DNA of 64,000 bases from Siderastrea siderea. Lineage: Eukaryota; Cnidaria; Anthozoa; Scleractinia; Rhizangiidae. Position numbers and translations under genes: made by a program. The stretch is taken from contig OZ034969.1 in the NCBI GenBank assembly GCA_964030785.1, forward strand, positions 72,343,562 through 72,407,561, in the 5' to 3' direction. Shown here piece by piece: positions 45,801 through 53,285 of this stretch (the stretch's first letter is position 1; every line of letters starts with the position of its first letter). The notes beneath the pieces were generated by a model. It was not told the DNA's origin. It did not search any database and saw nothing but the letters and a program-made list of their open reading frames with translations.

Positions 45801-46713
45801 CTCAAATACAATTTTAATTTCTCAAACTTCTCGCCGTAAGGATCAGTTTACTGTTTACTTTAGAAAGGGTAGAGTGGATTTGAAAAAGGTTTCGTAAAAA
45901 CTAGAGTCAGGCGCTCTAACTGTCGCAGGTCAGTTCGCAAGTACACGCAAAGTTAATGTTGTTTTAGCGCATTCGGCCATGCTATACAACTTCTGCGTCA
46001 AACGGGAAAAATTTCGTTAACTTGAATGCAAATTTGACTTCATAAGTGGACTGCGAGTGTACCCAAGTCATGGCTGGTCGTAGATATCTGTGTCCTTGTT
46101 TGACTCGGACTTAGCTTGCGTCTTTACATAGCCTAATAAAACTGAACAGAATTCGAATGTCTGGGTTTATCAGAGCGCAGGCTTAATTTTCCTTTTTCCA
46201 AAACCTTGTGTCATGTAATGTGGTTAATAACTTTTGAGCCTGAGAACGGAACACTACAGTGTGACCTTTCAAATGAAAGGTTGCTAACAGTGGTTTCTTG
46301 TGGTGCTGTTATTATGCCATGCAAGGTGGTTCTACCTTTGAGTCTGTGGACAAAATCCTAAAGTATGATTATTCAAATGAATGCTACTGAGCAGTACTTT
46401 CCTGTGGTACTGTTTGTGGATGGAATCCTTGAGTGTGACCATTCAAATGAAAACTCTGTTGCAGCTCGTTTCCGTGATGTCCATTTTTCAGTTTCCCTTA
46501 GGTGAAAATTCGAGTTAATTTCACATTAAATTTCAACTTCTACACTCTTCTTCATTCCCTTAGGTTAAAGTGATCTTGGGCGATGACCGCGAGCGCATAG
46601 GAACTCTTATCAACATTGACGATCCGGACGGGATTATAAAGATGGACCAGACAGATCAACTCAAGATTCTACCGCTCAAGTTCCTTGCCAAGCTTGGCCC
46701 GACGAATATTTGA
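18082..46713 (+). CDS. SUPT5H: SUPT5H/SPT5, DSIF transcription elongation factor subunit, 31 exons, 1018 aa
   Basis: With SPT4 this protein forms DSIF, which clamps RNA polymerase II, supports promoter-proximal pausing and, once phosphorylated by P-TEFb, stimulates elongation (established). Exons: 18082-18117, 18471-18624, 23227-23295, 24128-24165, 24467-24495, 25002-25064, 26348-26410, 26507-26537, 27038-27106, 27670-27756, 28118-28282, 28942-28971, 29484-29549, 33720-33787, 34255-34357, 34952-35027, 35438-35601, 36407-36562, 37146-37243, 37699-37768, 38243-38317, 38405-38455, 38872-38997, 39758-39833, 40549-40677, 41176-41281, 42197-42336, 42675-42829, 43710-43982, 44756-44896, 46564-46713. 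All have GT/AG borders and agreeing phases, total 3057 nt. Human SPT5 is 1087 aa; the difference is mainly in the acidic N-terminus and second C-terminal repeat. The start [12 protein letters not shown] matches the family N-terminus. Confidence 0.97.
19802..22161. mobile_element. 2.36-kb piggyBac-like element with TTAA target duplication in SUPT5H intron 2
   Basis: The element starts TTAA/CCCATTGACTCCT (19798-19814) and ends AGGAGTCAATGGG/TTAA (to 22165). TTAA target duplication and CCC-starting inverted repeats are hallmarks of piggyBac-superfamily elements. No transposase was recognised. It contains one open frame (20591-20890) and an inner segment shared with a copy at 47853-48490. Confidence 0.7.
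20591..20890 (+). CDS. Unidentified Lys/Glu-rich ORF inside the piggyBac-like element
   Basis: The 99-codon frame opens at GTG (the first in-frame ATG is at 20606) and encodes a charged, probably helical polypeptide: [17 protein letters not shown], then [20 protein letters not shown] and [16 protein letters not shown]. The composition is coding-like rather than random. I do not recognise a domain with certainty. It may be a fragment of a transposon-borne protein that has lost its start. Confidence 0.35.
   Translation: MDEISMLKTKIQQSETSIVKLQTRTEKGTCPRDLHYVAKANITPDEEFKTEIHSIKREAEQKFIGALTKFHYRRVERDNDKLRRAKSDKCRSKRDTDRV
23420..23581. mobile_element. 162-bp pogo/Tigger-type MITE
   Basis: The TA-flanked ends are CAGTGGAACCTGAT on the left and GGGTTCCACTG on the right. 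Internal GGTATAACGAACAACATT is the usual neighbourhood of pogo-like termini. It lies in SUPT5H intron 3. Confidence 0.75.
25263..26180. mobile_element. TTAA-flanked non-autonomous DNA transposon in SUPT5H intron 6
   Basis: TTAAAGACTCTCTGTC at 25263 is matched in inverse by GACAGAGAGTCTTTAA ending at 26180. The similarity continues inward for about 20 further bases (ACTACAATGCAA against ACCACAGTGCAA). No transposase is seen inside. The TTAA border suggests a piggyBac-type mobiliser, but the ends differ from the element at 19802. Confidence 0.55.
26507..28282 (+). other. SUPT5H: SUPT5H exons 8-11: NGN domain and first KOW
   Basis: The NGN domain (about residues 152-240) starts at [14 protein letters not shown], includes [15 protein letters not shown] and ends at KVVKEVV. 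It binds SPT4 and covers the polymerase cleft in the family. KOW1 follows with [17 protein letters not shown] and continues into exon 12. Conservation with human SPT5 is very high here. Confidence 0.93.
27768..27800. repeat. GAT trinucleotide microsatellite
   Basis: About eleven GAT units lie directly after the donor of SUPT5H exon 10. The Asp-rich peptide predicted there is intronic. Confidence 0.9.
30884..31804. repeat. 51-bp tandem repeat array, left side of the foldback element
   Basis: The unit is about GAACTAACGTACGGAGAAAC plus GTTGAGAAGATAAGACAAATACTGTACAAAC, with about 16-18 copies and an irregular break near 31135-31300. Because 51 is a multiple of three, several frames remain open on both strands and produce 17-residue peptide repeats. 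Confidence 0.9.
32002..32205. repeat. 51-bp tandem repeat array, right side, inverted
   Basis: About four copies of the same unit as at 30884, in reverse orientation. The array is much shorter than the left one. Confidence 0.85.
34387..34850. mobile_element. Pogo/Tigger-like remnant in SUPT5H intron 15
   Basis: The left end ACAGTGGAGTCCCGTTATCTCGAACCTCC and the right end GGAGTTCTCGAGATATCCAGG followed by AAAATAACAGAGTTACACTT are partly inverse. They resemble old pogo-like termini. Confidence 0.4.
35979..36163. repeat. 185-bp hairpin MITE in SUPT5H intron 17
   Basis: The two arms of about 82 bp are nearly perfect inverse copies (left AACAAATTGACGTCAG, right CTGACATCAATTTGTT). They are separated by a short loop rich in TCGCCTGCGGCTCGA. 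Confidence 0.85.
39455..39690. repeat. MITE with inverted TTTCTCGAAAG ends in SUPT5H intron 23
   Basis: The left end GGCGTGCGTTTCTCGAAAGC and the right end CTTTCGAGAAACACGCCCC are inverse, both followed by GGGGCC/CCGAAA motifs. No coding content. Confidence 0.6.
40250..40500 (-). mobile_element. LINE 3' fragment in SUPT5H intron 24
   Basis: The minus strand encodes [18 protein letters not shown] and then [12 protein letters not shown], the typical C-terminal end of CR1/L2-like reverse-transcriptase ORFs. It is antisense to SUPT5H. Confidence 0.65.
40737..40794. repeat. Perfect 24-bp hairpin in SUPT5H intron 25
   Basis: AGTAATACCAGAAACTCATA followed by AGGA is repeated exactly in inverse after a 10-nt loop. 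It starts about 60 nt after the exon 25 donor. Confidence 0.85.
41700..42120. repeat. About 100-bp minisatellite in SUPT5H intron 26
   Basis: Degenerate tandem units share GCTCAGTAGCTTTCATTTGA, GATTTCAT, GAAAGTTAGAACCACG and CAGCAC.GGAGAGTAC landmarks, with four to five copies. The upstream edge has a GCCGGCAGCTGGCGATTTTG segment also related to sequence at 19950. Confidence 0.65.
42468..42522. repeat. Two direct copies of ACCAATATGGCCGCCAT
   Basis: The 17-mer occurs twice about 34 bp apart in SUPT5H intron 27. It contains a GGCCGCCAT motif resembling YY1 sites. It could be a MITE remnant. Confidence 0.5.
43044..43229. repeat. MITE with TAGACTACGAG inverted ends in SUPT5H intron 28
   Basis: The left end TAGACTACGAGCAGTCCCTC and the right end GAGAGACTACTCGTAGTCTA are inverse and continue through TTTCC..TCAGGGATAG. 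A partial copy of the same family (TAGACTACGAGCAGCCCCTC) lies at 44394 in intron 29. Confidence 0.75.
45141..45866. mobile_element. Penelope-like remnant bounded by inverted repeats in SUPT5H intron 30
   Basis: About 58 bp at 45141-45198 (CTAAAGTAAGCAACAGTAAA...) recur in inverse at 45802-45866. Inside, the plus strand encodes [19 protein letters not shown] and, after frame changes, a [18 protein letters not shown] segment, which resembles the region after the reverse transcriptase in Penelope-like elements. Frames are interrupted, so it is a fossil. Confidence 0.6.
45230..45265 (-). ncRNA. Hammerhead-like core next to the Penelope-like remnant
   Basis: The minus strand reads CCGAAGA (variant of CTGANGA), then a perfect stem GGTTTG-loop-CAAACC, then GAAA. 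The order and spacing match a hammerhead core. One box position is changed. Confidence 0.4.
46230..46480. repeat. Minisatellite related to the intron 26 array, opposite orientation, in SUPT5H intron 30
   Basis: Units with ATTCAAATGAATGCTACTGA, GCAGTACTTTCCTGTGGTACTG and AATCC..GAGTGTGACC are inverse relatives of the units at 41700-42120. About two to three copies. Confidence 0.65.
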
Positions 46714-46936
46714 GCTCCCTTCGAATGATTGTGTTATTTGTCGAGTACCTTCGTGTATTGTGCATTGTTTTGTACACCCTTAGTGAGCCACAGAGGAGGG
46801 AGGACATTACATGGCAGGGAATAGACTGGTTTAAGCCATTCTGTCTCACAAGACAGTTGAGCGCACTTTGCGCGCCTATTGCAGTTGAATTTTAAATGAG
46901 GCCGTAAGGTTCTTCTGAAAGTATTTTTTGTTGACC

Positions 46937-46942
46937 AATAAA
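46937..46942 (+). terminator. SUPT5H polyadenylation signal AATAAA
   Basis: Canonical hexamer 224 bases after the SUPT5H stop. The intervening sequence has no repeats and fits a short 3' UTR. Confidence 0.6.
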
Positions 46943-47101
46943 CGTAATTCACCTAATGAAGATGACGTTTTACATTGGACTAGAGGTCAGAGAACGATCA
47001 ACACTCTCCCACTTCCCTTTTCTTGTGTTTCATCAGACTCCCGGGTGTCACGCTAGTTTGTACTTCCCGCACTTCATGAAAGAAAAAGAAATGCATGCAT
47101 T

Positions 47102-47372
47102 GTAAAAAAAATAATAATAAATCACTTTATTTAGGTGTCAACGGTATCTAGCAAAGAATGCTAATTGGGGACACCTCCAAGATCGAATTGGAATTTGGAT
47201 GTGTTGGTTTTTGAGGAGAGGGGAAAACCGGAGCACCCGGAGAAAAACCTCTCGGAGCAAGGACGAGAACCAACAACAAACTCAACCCACCTATGACACC
47301 GGGACCGGGAGTCGAACCCGGGCCACATTGGTGGGAGGCGAGCGCTCTCACCACTGCGCCATCCCTGCTCCC
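47102..47372 (-). mobile_element. tRNA-derived SINE
   Basis: The minus strand starts with a pol III A-box region (GGCGCAGTGGTGAGAGCGCT, 47360-47341) and a B box (GGGTTCGACTCCC, 47319-47307), then an unrelated body and an A/T-rich tail with AATAATAATAAA repeats near 47105-47125. It is not a functional tRNA gene because no cloverleaf 3' half follows. Confidence 0.8.
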
Positions 47373-47386
47373 CAGGAGCAGGGATT

Positions 47387-47433
47387 GGTTCTGTTGGATA
47401 AGTCCATGTCTTATGGACTTATCCAACAGAACC
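47387..47433. repeat. Perfect 21-bp hairpin beside the SINE
   Basis: GGTTCTGTTGGATAAGTCCA plus T is repeated exactly in inverse after the loop GTCTT. A second inverted pair, ATCCCTGCTCC/GGAGCAGGGAT, joins it to the SINE head (47361-47385). Confidence 0.85.
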
Positions 47434-47852
47434 AAAACTGAGCAGCTGCATGTGGTCTATGTTGGCTAATCGCGAAAATTGTTAGAAATCCCACCCTTTT
47501 CGCTCCTGTAGCTTTCTCCTACCCGTTGTGAGGTTTGCCTGCTTTCCTGTTGTTTCCGATGGCGCCTATTGCAATTGATGCCATTGCATCACACTTATTT
47601 TTCATTTTCTTGCGCAGGGTCGAGGTGTGAGGATTAATTCGCTATAAATTTTGTTCACGCTTAACACCCCGATCCACATGGGAGATTACTAATTCCACTC
47701 GTAGAATGCGCCGCCATATTCTATTGTCCATACTGACTTGGTGTCTGAAATAAACACAGGCACGCAGTGCGTGCAGAACCGATGACGTTTTTTTGATTTT
47801 GGCTTGTGCAAAGAATGAATTATTTATATCTTGTTTTCGAGCTAGGCTGCAC

Positions 47853-48490
47853 GGCCATAACCAGCCGTGCTCCACGCATGTTCCGCGTGGAGGACACTTT
47901 ATCTCCTAGCTCCCCAACTACGCATTTTTCTGCCCTCTAGTGCTGTCAATTGTTTAGGAGACATATCAACCAATCAGAAACTCTCTTTTGGACATATTTG
48001 TGAGTTTTAAGGAGTAGGGAAAACGCCAAACCTCGACACCAGACTCTTTCAAAACCGAGAAGACCCTGGGGACGAGGTTGGGGAAAGGCCGAGTTTTGGC
48101 CTACGGCTTGGGATCTGTCCTAGATTTTCAAAATGTATTTTTCTTCTCTTTAAGTTAAGATACTTCTATTTAGGAGCTCAAAATGGGAAGAAATTAAGCC
48201 AAAGAATAATCAACATCTCAAAAGAAGACATGGAGCTCTTTAAAGCAACGAAAAGCCGTTTCTCGTTGAGATTCTTTCGATTTGCAAGAGACCCTGACCT
48301 AAAGTCTGTAAAGTTTGCTCTTAAATGTAAACCGAACCACGGACTTCAAATAGATTTTACAAGACCTGGGTAAACGCTAAAGTGCGGTAAATGTTGTTTT
48401 TAAATGTTGATTTGCTTTTTAAAAATTGTTTCATTGAGCGTTTGATCCAGACTTCTACAATTTTTGTAATTTTGTTCGCAAAGCCGCTCC
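47853..48490. mobile_element. Truncated second copy of the piggyBac-like element, reverse orientation
   Basis: The sequence is the inverse of 21560 to about 22135: shared GGAGGACACTTTATC, GTTTAGGAGACATAT, AACGAAAAGCCGTTTC, AAACCGAACC and AAAAATTGTTT landmarks. The outer CCCATTGACTCC end is missing, and similarity stops at 48490, where a different tandem repeat starts. Confidence 0.7.
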
Positions 48491-48500
48491 TTTTTTGATA

Positions 48501-49000
48501 GTCACGGATTATTTTTGTTTGTAGTGTGACGCATGTGTCACGCGGAATTATTTTGTTGGTGCTGTGACGTATTTTGGAACATGATCTTAACACGTGGACA
48601 GATCAAGCGGTTGAAACACGTGATCTCGTGAACTTGATGTATTTTTTCGCTTTTTTGTACGGAATATGTTTTTGGATTTCATTTTTGAAATCCGTTCGCT
48701 TGCCAGAGATCTGTATTTTTGATGGAGAGGTAAAATTCAAGACATCATTATTCTTGTCACGGATTATTTTTGTTTGTAGTGTGAAGCGTCACGCGGAATT
48801 ATTTTGTTGGTGCTGTGACATTTTTTGGAACATGATCTTAGCACGTGGACAGAACACGTGATCACGTGAACTTGACGTGTTTTTTTTCCCCTTTTTTTTA
48901 TCGGAATATGCTTTTGGATTTCAGTTTTGAAATCCGTTCGGTTGCCAGATATCTGTATTTTTGATGGCGAGGTAAAATTCAAGACATCATTATTCTGTGT
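48501..49000. repeat. 255-bp tandem duplication
   Basis: Two adjacent copies both begin GTCACGGATTATTTTTGTTT and end AAATTCAAGACATCATTATTC (starts 48501 and 48756). They contain CACGTGATC/GTGAAC motifs and differ by a few indels. Confidence 0.85.
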
Positions 49001-49404
49001 GTTTTTAGTGATAAGCAATGCTTTGTAAACACGGTCTAATTTGCATAAGCGGGTTGAAATTTGATATACCAAATTTAGTTTATTCCAAACACGCAAAGAC
49101 ACGTTTATCAGGTTTATGCAGGAGTTGATAATGTTCTCACATTTCTCGGCTTGTAGTGCTTATTCTTTTGCTTTGCTTTCGAACACGACCAAAATATTTA
49201 GCTTACTTCTTCAAGAGTAAATGAATTTTATTAACCTTATGCAAAAACCGCTTGCTTATCACCTCGGGTTTCATATTATTTTCCTTTGATCTTTAATTGT
49301 AATGCCACTAGAAAACTAAAAATGTTTGTCTCGTACTGGAATTGACTCCGTCAGGCTGGTTGGAAGTACGAAAGCTAATAATTCCGCTTGGAAATTAAAA
49401 AAAG

Positions 49405-49590
49405 GAAAACAGACAGAAACAAATTACATGTGCATGAATTCGCGAAGTAAGCCGAACTGGTTTGTTGCGGCCGAGTTGTTCTGACTTTTCTCAAACTGAC
49501 GAGTCCGTCTTGTGTAAAATTTCTGCTGTCTTTGTCGCTATGGAAATTTGTACCACGACTAAGTAAATGCAAGACTACAACACGATTAAA
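49405..49590. repeat. Dispersed direct repeat, copy 1
   Basis: Shares GGAAAACAGACAGAAACAAA, TGTGCATGAATTCGCGA and GAGTCCGTCTTGTGTAAAAT with 51757-51955 in the same orientation, 2.35 kb apart. Confidence 0.8.
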
Positions 49591-50236
49591 CATAGGCCCG
49601 CAGTGCGTGCAGAACCGACGAAGCGTTGGTTCGTCTCGAAAAGAAAGCAAGCGAGGCGTGCGTGACTGCAGGTTCAATAACATTCAAGCATCTGTAACAG
49701 CACGTTGCAGTAAAAGTGTGTAACTGTAACTAACGCTGAAATTTGACCAACTGAAAAGGCGATCAATGCCCTGGAAAGGACGTCAACTGAATTATTCACC
49801 CTCTCCTCACCAAACATAGCTCCACAGACTATGCCGATGACCTTATCCATTCTTCACTCAAGACCATTTTTCGCTGTCTTTTGGTCGGTCTTCCTCAAAA
49901 CCCTGAACAAAAAGGCCATCACAATTCTCAAAACAGACGCATTTCAAAAAATGGGCGATAATTTTCCCAATATAAAAGTAGCCACATCTTTAAGATTGAT
50001 CAGTATGGGCACCGTAACAGCCCAAAAGAATTGAACTTTTCCCCACACCTGGGAACCACGCTTTGTGCACAGTTTCCTTTAATCATGTCAAGGGCTCTTT
50101 AAGCCAAATTGTGAATGCAAATACGAAATAAATCATTGCTATGCTCTTTCGTACAGGTTACAAGAAAGCGCATTATAGGCATTTACCAGTCGTTTTGACC
50201 CACTCCACCCTCGATTAATGTTTTTACTTGGCTCAA

Positions 50237-50760
50237 CGTGCCACGCTAACTGGCGTAACGAAAATTGTGACAGTATTTTGCCCTTTGCGTTACCGAATGA
50301 CGTTATGTTTAAAATCTGATGACTCAGCTCATCTGTCTTATCGCTTTGAATATTTAATTTTGTTCAATTAAACTAAAAAATTAAATGTTGATATACATTT
50401 GTCCACAACTGAACATGCTTTTACCGAGAGTTGTAAGCAATGTATTTATATACTGTTGTGAATAGGGCACTATAAAAACATGATCATCGATAAAGATAAA
50501 CACATCGTCAGAATCTCAACGTGCTAACCGGCGTGACGAAAACTGTGACAGCATTTTGTCTTTTGCGTTACCGAATGACGTCATGTTTAAAATCGGATGA
50601 CTCAACTCATCTGTCTTATCGCTTTGAATATTTTGTTAAATTAAAATAAAAATTTAAAGATATATTTGGCCACAACTGAACATGCCGTTATCGAGAGTTG
50701 TGAGCGAAGCATTTACATACTGTTGTGAATATGGCACTATAAAAACATGATTTTCGATCT
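50237..50760. repeat. Tandem duplication of about 280 bp
   Basis: The two copies start near 50237 and 50518. Shared landmarks are GCGTTACCGAATGACGT, TCATCTGTCTTATCGCTTTG, CACAACTGAACATGC and CACTATAAAAACATGAT. Each copy ends with a TATA-like CTATAAAA. Confidence 0.85.
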
Positions 50761-50960
50761 GGAGAAATTGGTAAAAAGCGAAGTCGTCGCTTTATCTCAA
50801 ACACGTTAAAGCATGTCTTATGACGTAATCGTTAAATCCGGTTTGCTCTTCCGGAGTCAGCAAGTCAGTGTCTCGAACTCTAAAATCGAACAAATCGGTT
50901 TAAAATCAAAAGTAAAGCAGAAAAATTAAAAAGAGTAACTGGTATATAATTCCGGGCCGC

Positions 50961-51191
50961 TTATACTATCCAAGAAGATCCAGCCTCGTGTAGTAATTCA
51001 TTTCCCACCTGCGAATAACCTTTCTTAACGTTGGCAGCTAGATACTTTCCAAGTATTAAACAGGTAAACATAACCACGACAACATACACCAGAATTTTCC
51101 TCTCATAACATTTACTGAGAACGATTCTATGCTTACGATGTCTCAGCAACACTTTGGTCCCACCAGCATCAACAGTGCCACTGGACATCAC
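50961..51191 (-). other. Candidate coding exon of an unidentified single-pass membrane protein
   Basis: The frame MMSSGTVDAGGTKVLLRHR...KCYERK is followed by a clear hydrophobic segment (ILVYVVVVMFTCLILGKYLA), the layout of a type II membrane protein. A possible donor CAG/GTGGGA lies inside. No following exon was found downstream on the minus strand before SUPT5H, so the gene, if real, is incomplete or a fossil. Confidence 0.3.
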
Positions 51192-51756
51192 CTCCTGTTA
51201 TTATCAGTCCTCCTTGCTTTCTTTCACTAGTATTGCACAGATATTTCAGTCCGGCCAAAGCCAACACTGCTCAGCGGACGTGTGCTTCTACACCTGCGAT
51301 ACTTTTTCTGTGGCCCTTGTCCTATCGTGTGTGCGTGTGTGTACTAATCGATGTCTGTGTACAATTTCCTCTCTATATGTTCAGAGGTCAGCACAAAATT
51401 ATACCACAACACAGTCGAAGCAAATCTTCCACCAAGCCTCCGTCACCTTTCTTGACCTGCCAATTTATTCCGCTCTTGTTCTCACGTCACCCATCCCGAG
51501 GGCCATAGCGAAATACACACCTTGTGAACCTTACACGACGTGTTTTGACCGACCAAACCAGTCGACCCTCTTGTCACGACTGCTCTAACTCGACTTCGTC
51601 GGTTAAAAATCCTGCCAGACGCATTCGAAGTAAAATTAAATAGTTTCCTTGCTCGAGAAACACCAACTATGGAAACACGAATGCAAAAACTTTGTAGCCC
51701 GGGGATCGTCCTCCCATCTATAAGCTGTGTGGATGTGTTCCGCTTATAAGAAAAGG

Positions 51757-51955
51757 AAAACAGACAGAAACAAATTACATGTGCATGAATTCGCGAGGTA
51801 AGCCGAACTGGTTTGTTGCGGCCAAGAGTCGTTCTGACTTTTCTCAAACCAGCAACGAGTCCGTCTTGTGTAAAATTTCTGTTGTGTTTGTTGCTGTGAC
51901 TGATTTTTACCGCGGCTATTAAAGTAAATGCAGGACTACAATGCGAATTAAACTC
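51757..51955. repeat. Dispersed direct repeat, copy 2
   Basis: Second copy of the sequence at 49405-49590. It is slightly longer owing to small insertions. Confidence 0.8.
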
Positions 51956-52079
51956 TGCCAGACGTCAAGTATACAAAACGGCGTATTCGAAGCAAAATTA
52001 TGTTGATCGAGACTCGCAAATGCCCGGGGGTCGTATTCCCATCTATAAGCCGTATGGATGTGTCCCTCTGATATTAAAA

Positions 52080-53280
52080 GGTTAGGGTTTCAGTGTCCCA
52101 GCGGTACACCCCCCACCCAGCACCTCACAGAGTACCCCCCCCCCCACCTCACACACTTGAGGACATCCACCGTGTCCCGTATACCAGCGCCGTTCTTTCC
52201 AGTTTACAGCATCAACTAGATGACGTCATTTTCATGACGTCATCGGTTAAAAAAGTTAATCAAACATAAAACTCTGGTTTGGTTTTCATTCTTGCAGCAA
52301 TTACGTTCCCAGGGTTCGCGTTACTCAGATTCATGACCTTGCTCCGAGTATAGCATGGCCTATTCTATCAAGCATCGTACTGTTCTCATGGTTTGCAGCA
52401 GCACCTGCAATGTCAGCCGCAGTAAATATAACTGCCTTGCCTTTTCCTTTCCTGTTCAAAATTTCAGCTTTTCCAGCTCACATCTGGTAGTGTGCGAGGA
52501 AAGAAAAGCAAGCAATCAACTGAAATAAATTCGCACAAATTGCTGATGATCTTGTAGAGACTGTCAATGTAGAGAGTGTAAATGTATCTAAACGACTGTG
52601 AGGGTAGCTCTCTGGCAAAGGCAAATTTGCCGGCTGATATGTCGACTGCATGGAAGAACTAGTCTTCTTCAGGGGCAGGCTTGTAATCAGTTTGCCTTTT
52701 CTGTCTTGTTCTTGGGAAACCCCACAAATGTCAAAGGAAGGCGAGAAATTTAAAAACCTGTCGTCGTTTGCTTAACAAATTACAAAAATTGCGCTTGAAT
52801 TAATTTAAACAAAAACATTCAAACAATTTTTGTTTAAAAGATGATAGAATAACGCTGCTTTACTCAGGCCATGTTTACCAGGTGTTCCATTGTTAAATCA
52901 AACTGTAAAAGGTTTTAGAATATTTTTCTATTTCGAAAGGCAATTAGCTGGGGAACGGAAGGCGCAATGCGATAGATTCCCAGAACTAAAAATTATTTGC
53001 GAAACACCTTAATGCCATAAAATAATCATGAATTGCCTAAATTTTAAAGCGTTTCCGATGGAAATTTTGGCATCGCGTCGTGCTGTTATGATTTCCTGCG
53101 GTTTGAATCCTTGATGCGCATTGGACGCATCAGAACGAGTCAGGCAAAGCACGTATGTGGCTTCCAAACGCGCATGCCCTTAGGCATGTAAACAACAGCT
53201 TGACAGAAAGCCCATTTCATTCCATCAGTAGATGAGGTGTTCTTAGGAGCTGTGAAGAGCTTCTAATTTGTGTTTAACTC
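52080..53280. other. Upstream flank of the BIR gene
   Basis: Contains poly-C tracts at 52107-52150 and a degenerate hammerhead-like motif at 52640-52672. No TATA box or other gene was recognised before the BIR start codon. Confidence 0.4.
52640..52672 (-). ncRNA. Degenerate hammerhead-like core upstream of the BIR gene
   Basis: The minus strand reads CTGAAGA, a stem with GACT...AGTC, then GACA where GAAA is expected. Probably inactive. Confidence 0.35.
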
Positions 53281-53285
53281 CAGTA

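Larger units (their letters stand above)
42197..46713 (+). other. SUPT5H: SUPT5H exons 27-31: C-terminal repeat regions and final KOWs
   Basis: Exons 27-28 encode CTR1, with repeated TPMYGSQ/R units ([17 protein letters not shown] and related), the CDK9 target in animals. Exon 29 encodes the proline/serine/threonine-rich CTR2 ([20 protein letters not shown]), shorter than in human, then a DWVTTDIEV segment. Exons 30-31 encode the last KOW domains ([17 protein letters not shown] and [20 protein letters not shown]) and end at [11 protein letters not shown]. Confidence 0.93.

Noticed and set aside
47295..47372. tRNA gene on the minus strand
   Set aside because: A and B boxes are present, but the acceptor and 3' half are missing and a SINE body and tail follow.
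51154..51588. 144-codon plus-strand frame rich in Ser, Thr and Cys
   Set aside because: Low-complexity composition, no domain, and partly antisense to the membrane-exon candidate; no supporting splice or promoter signal.
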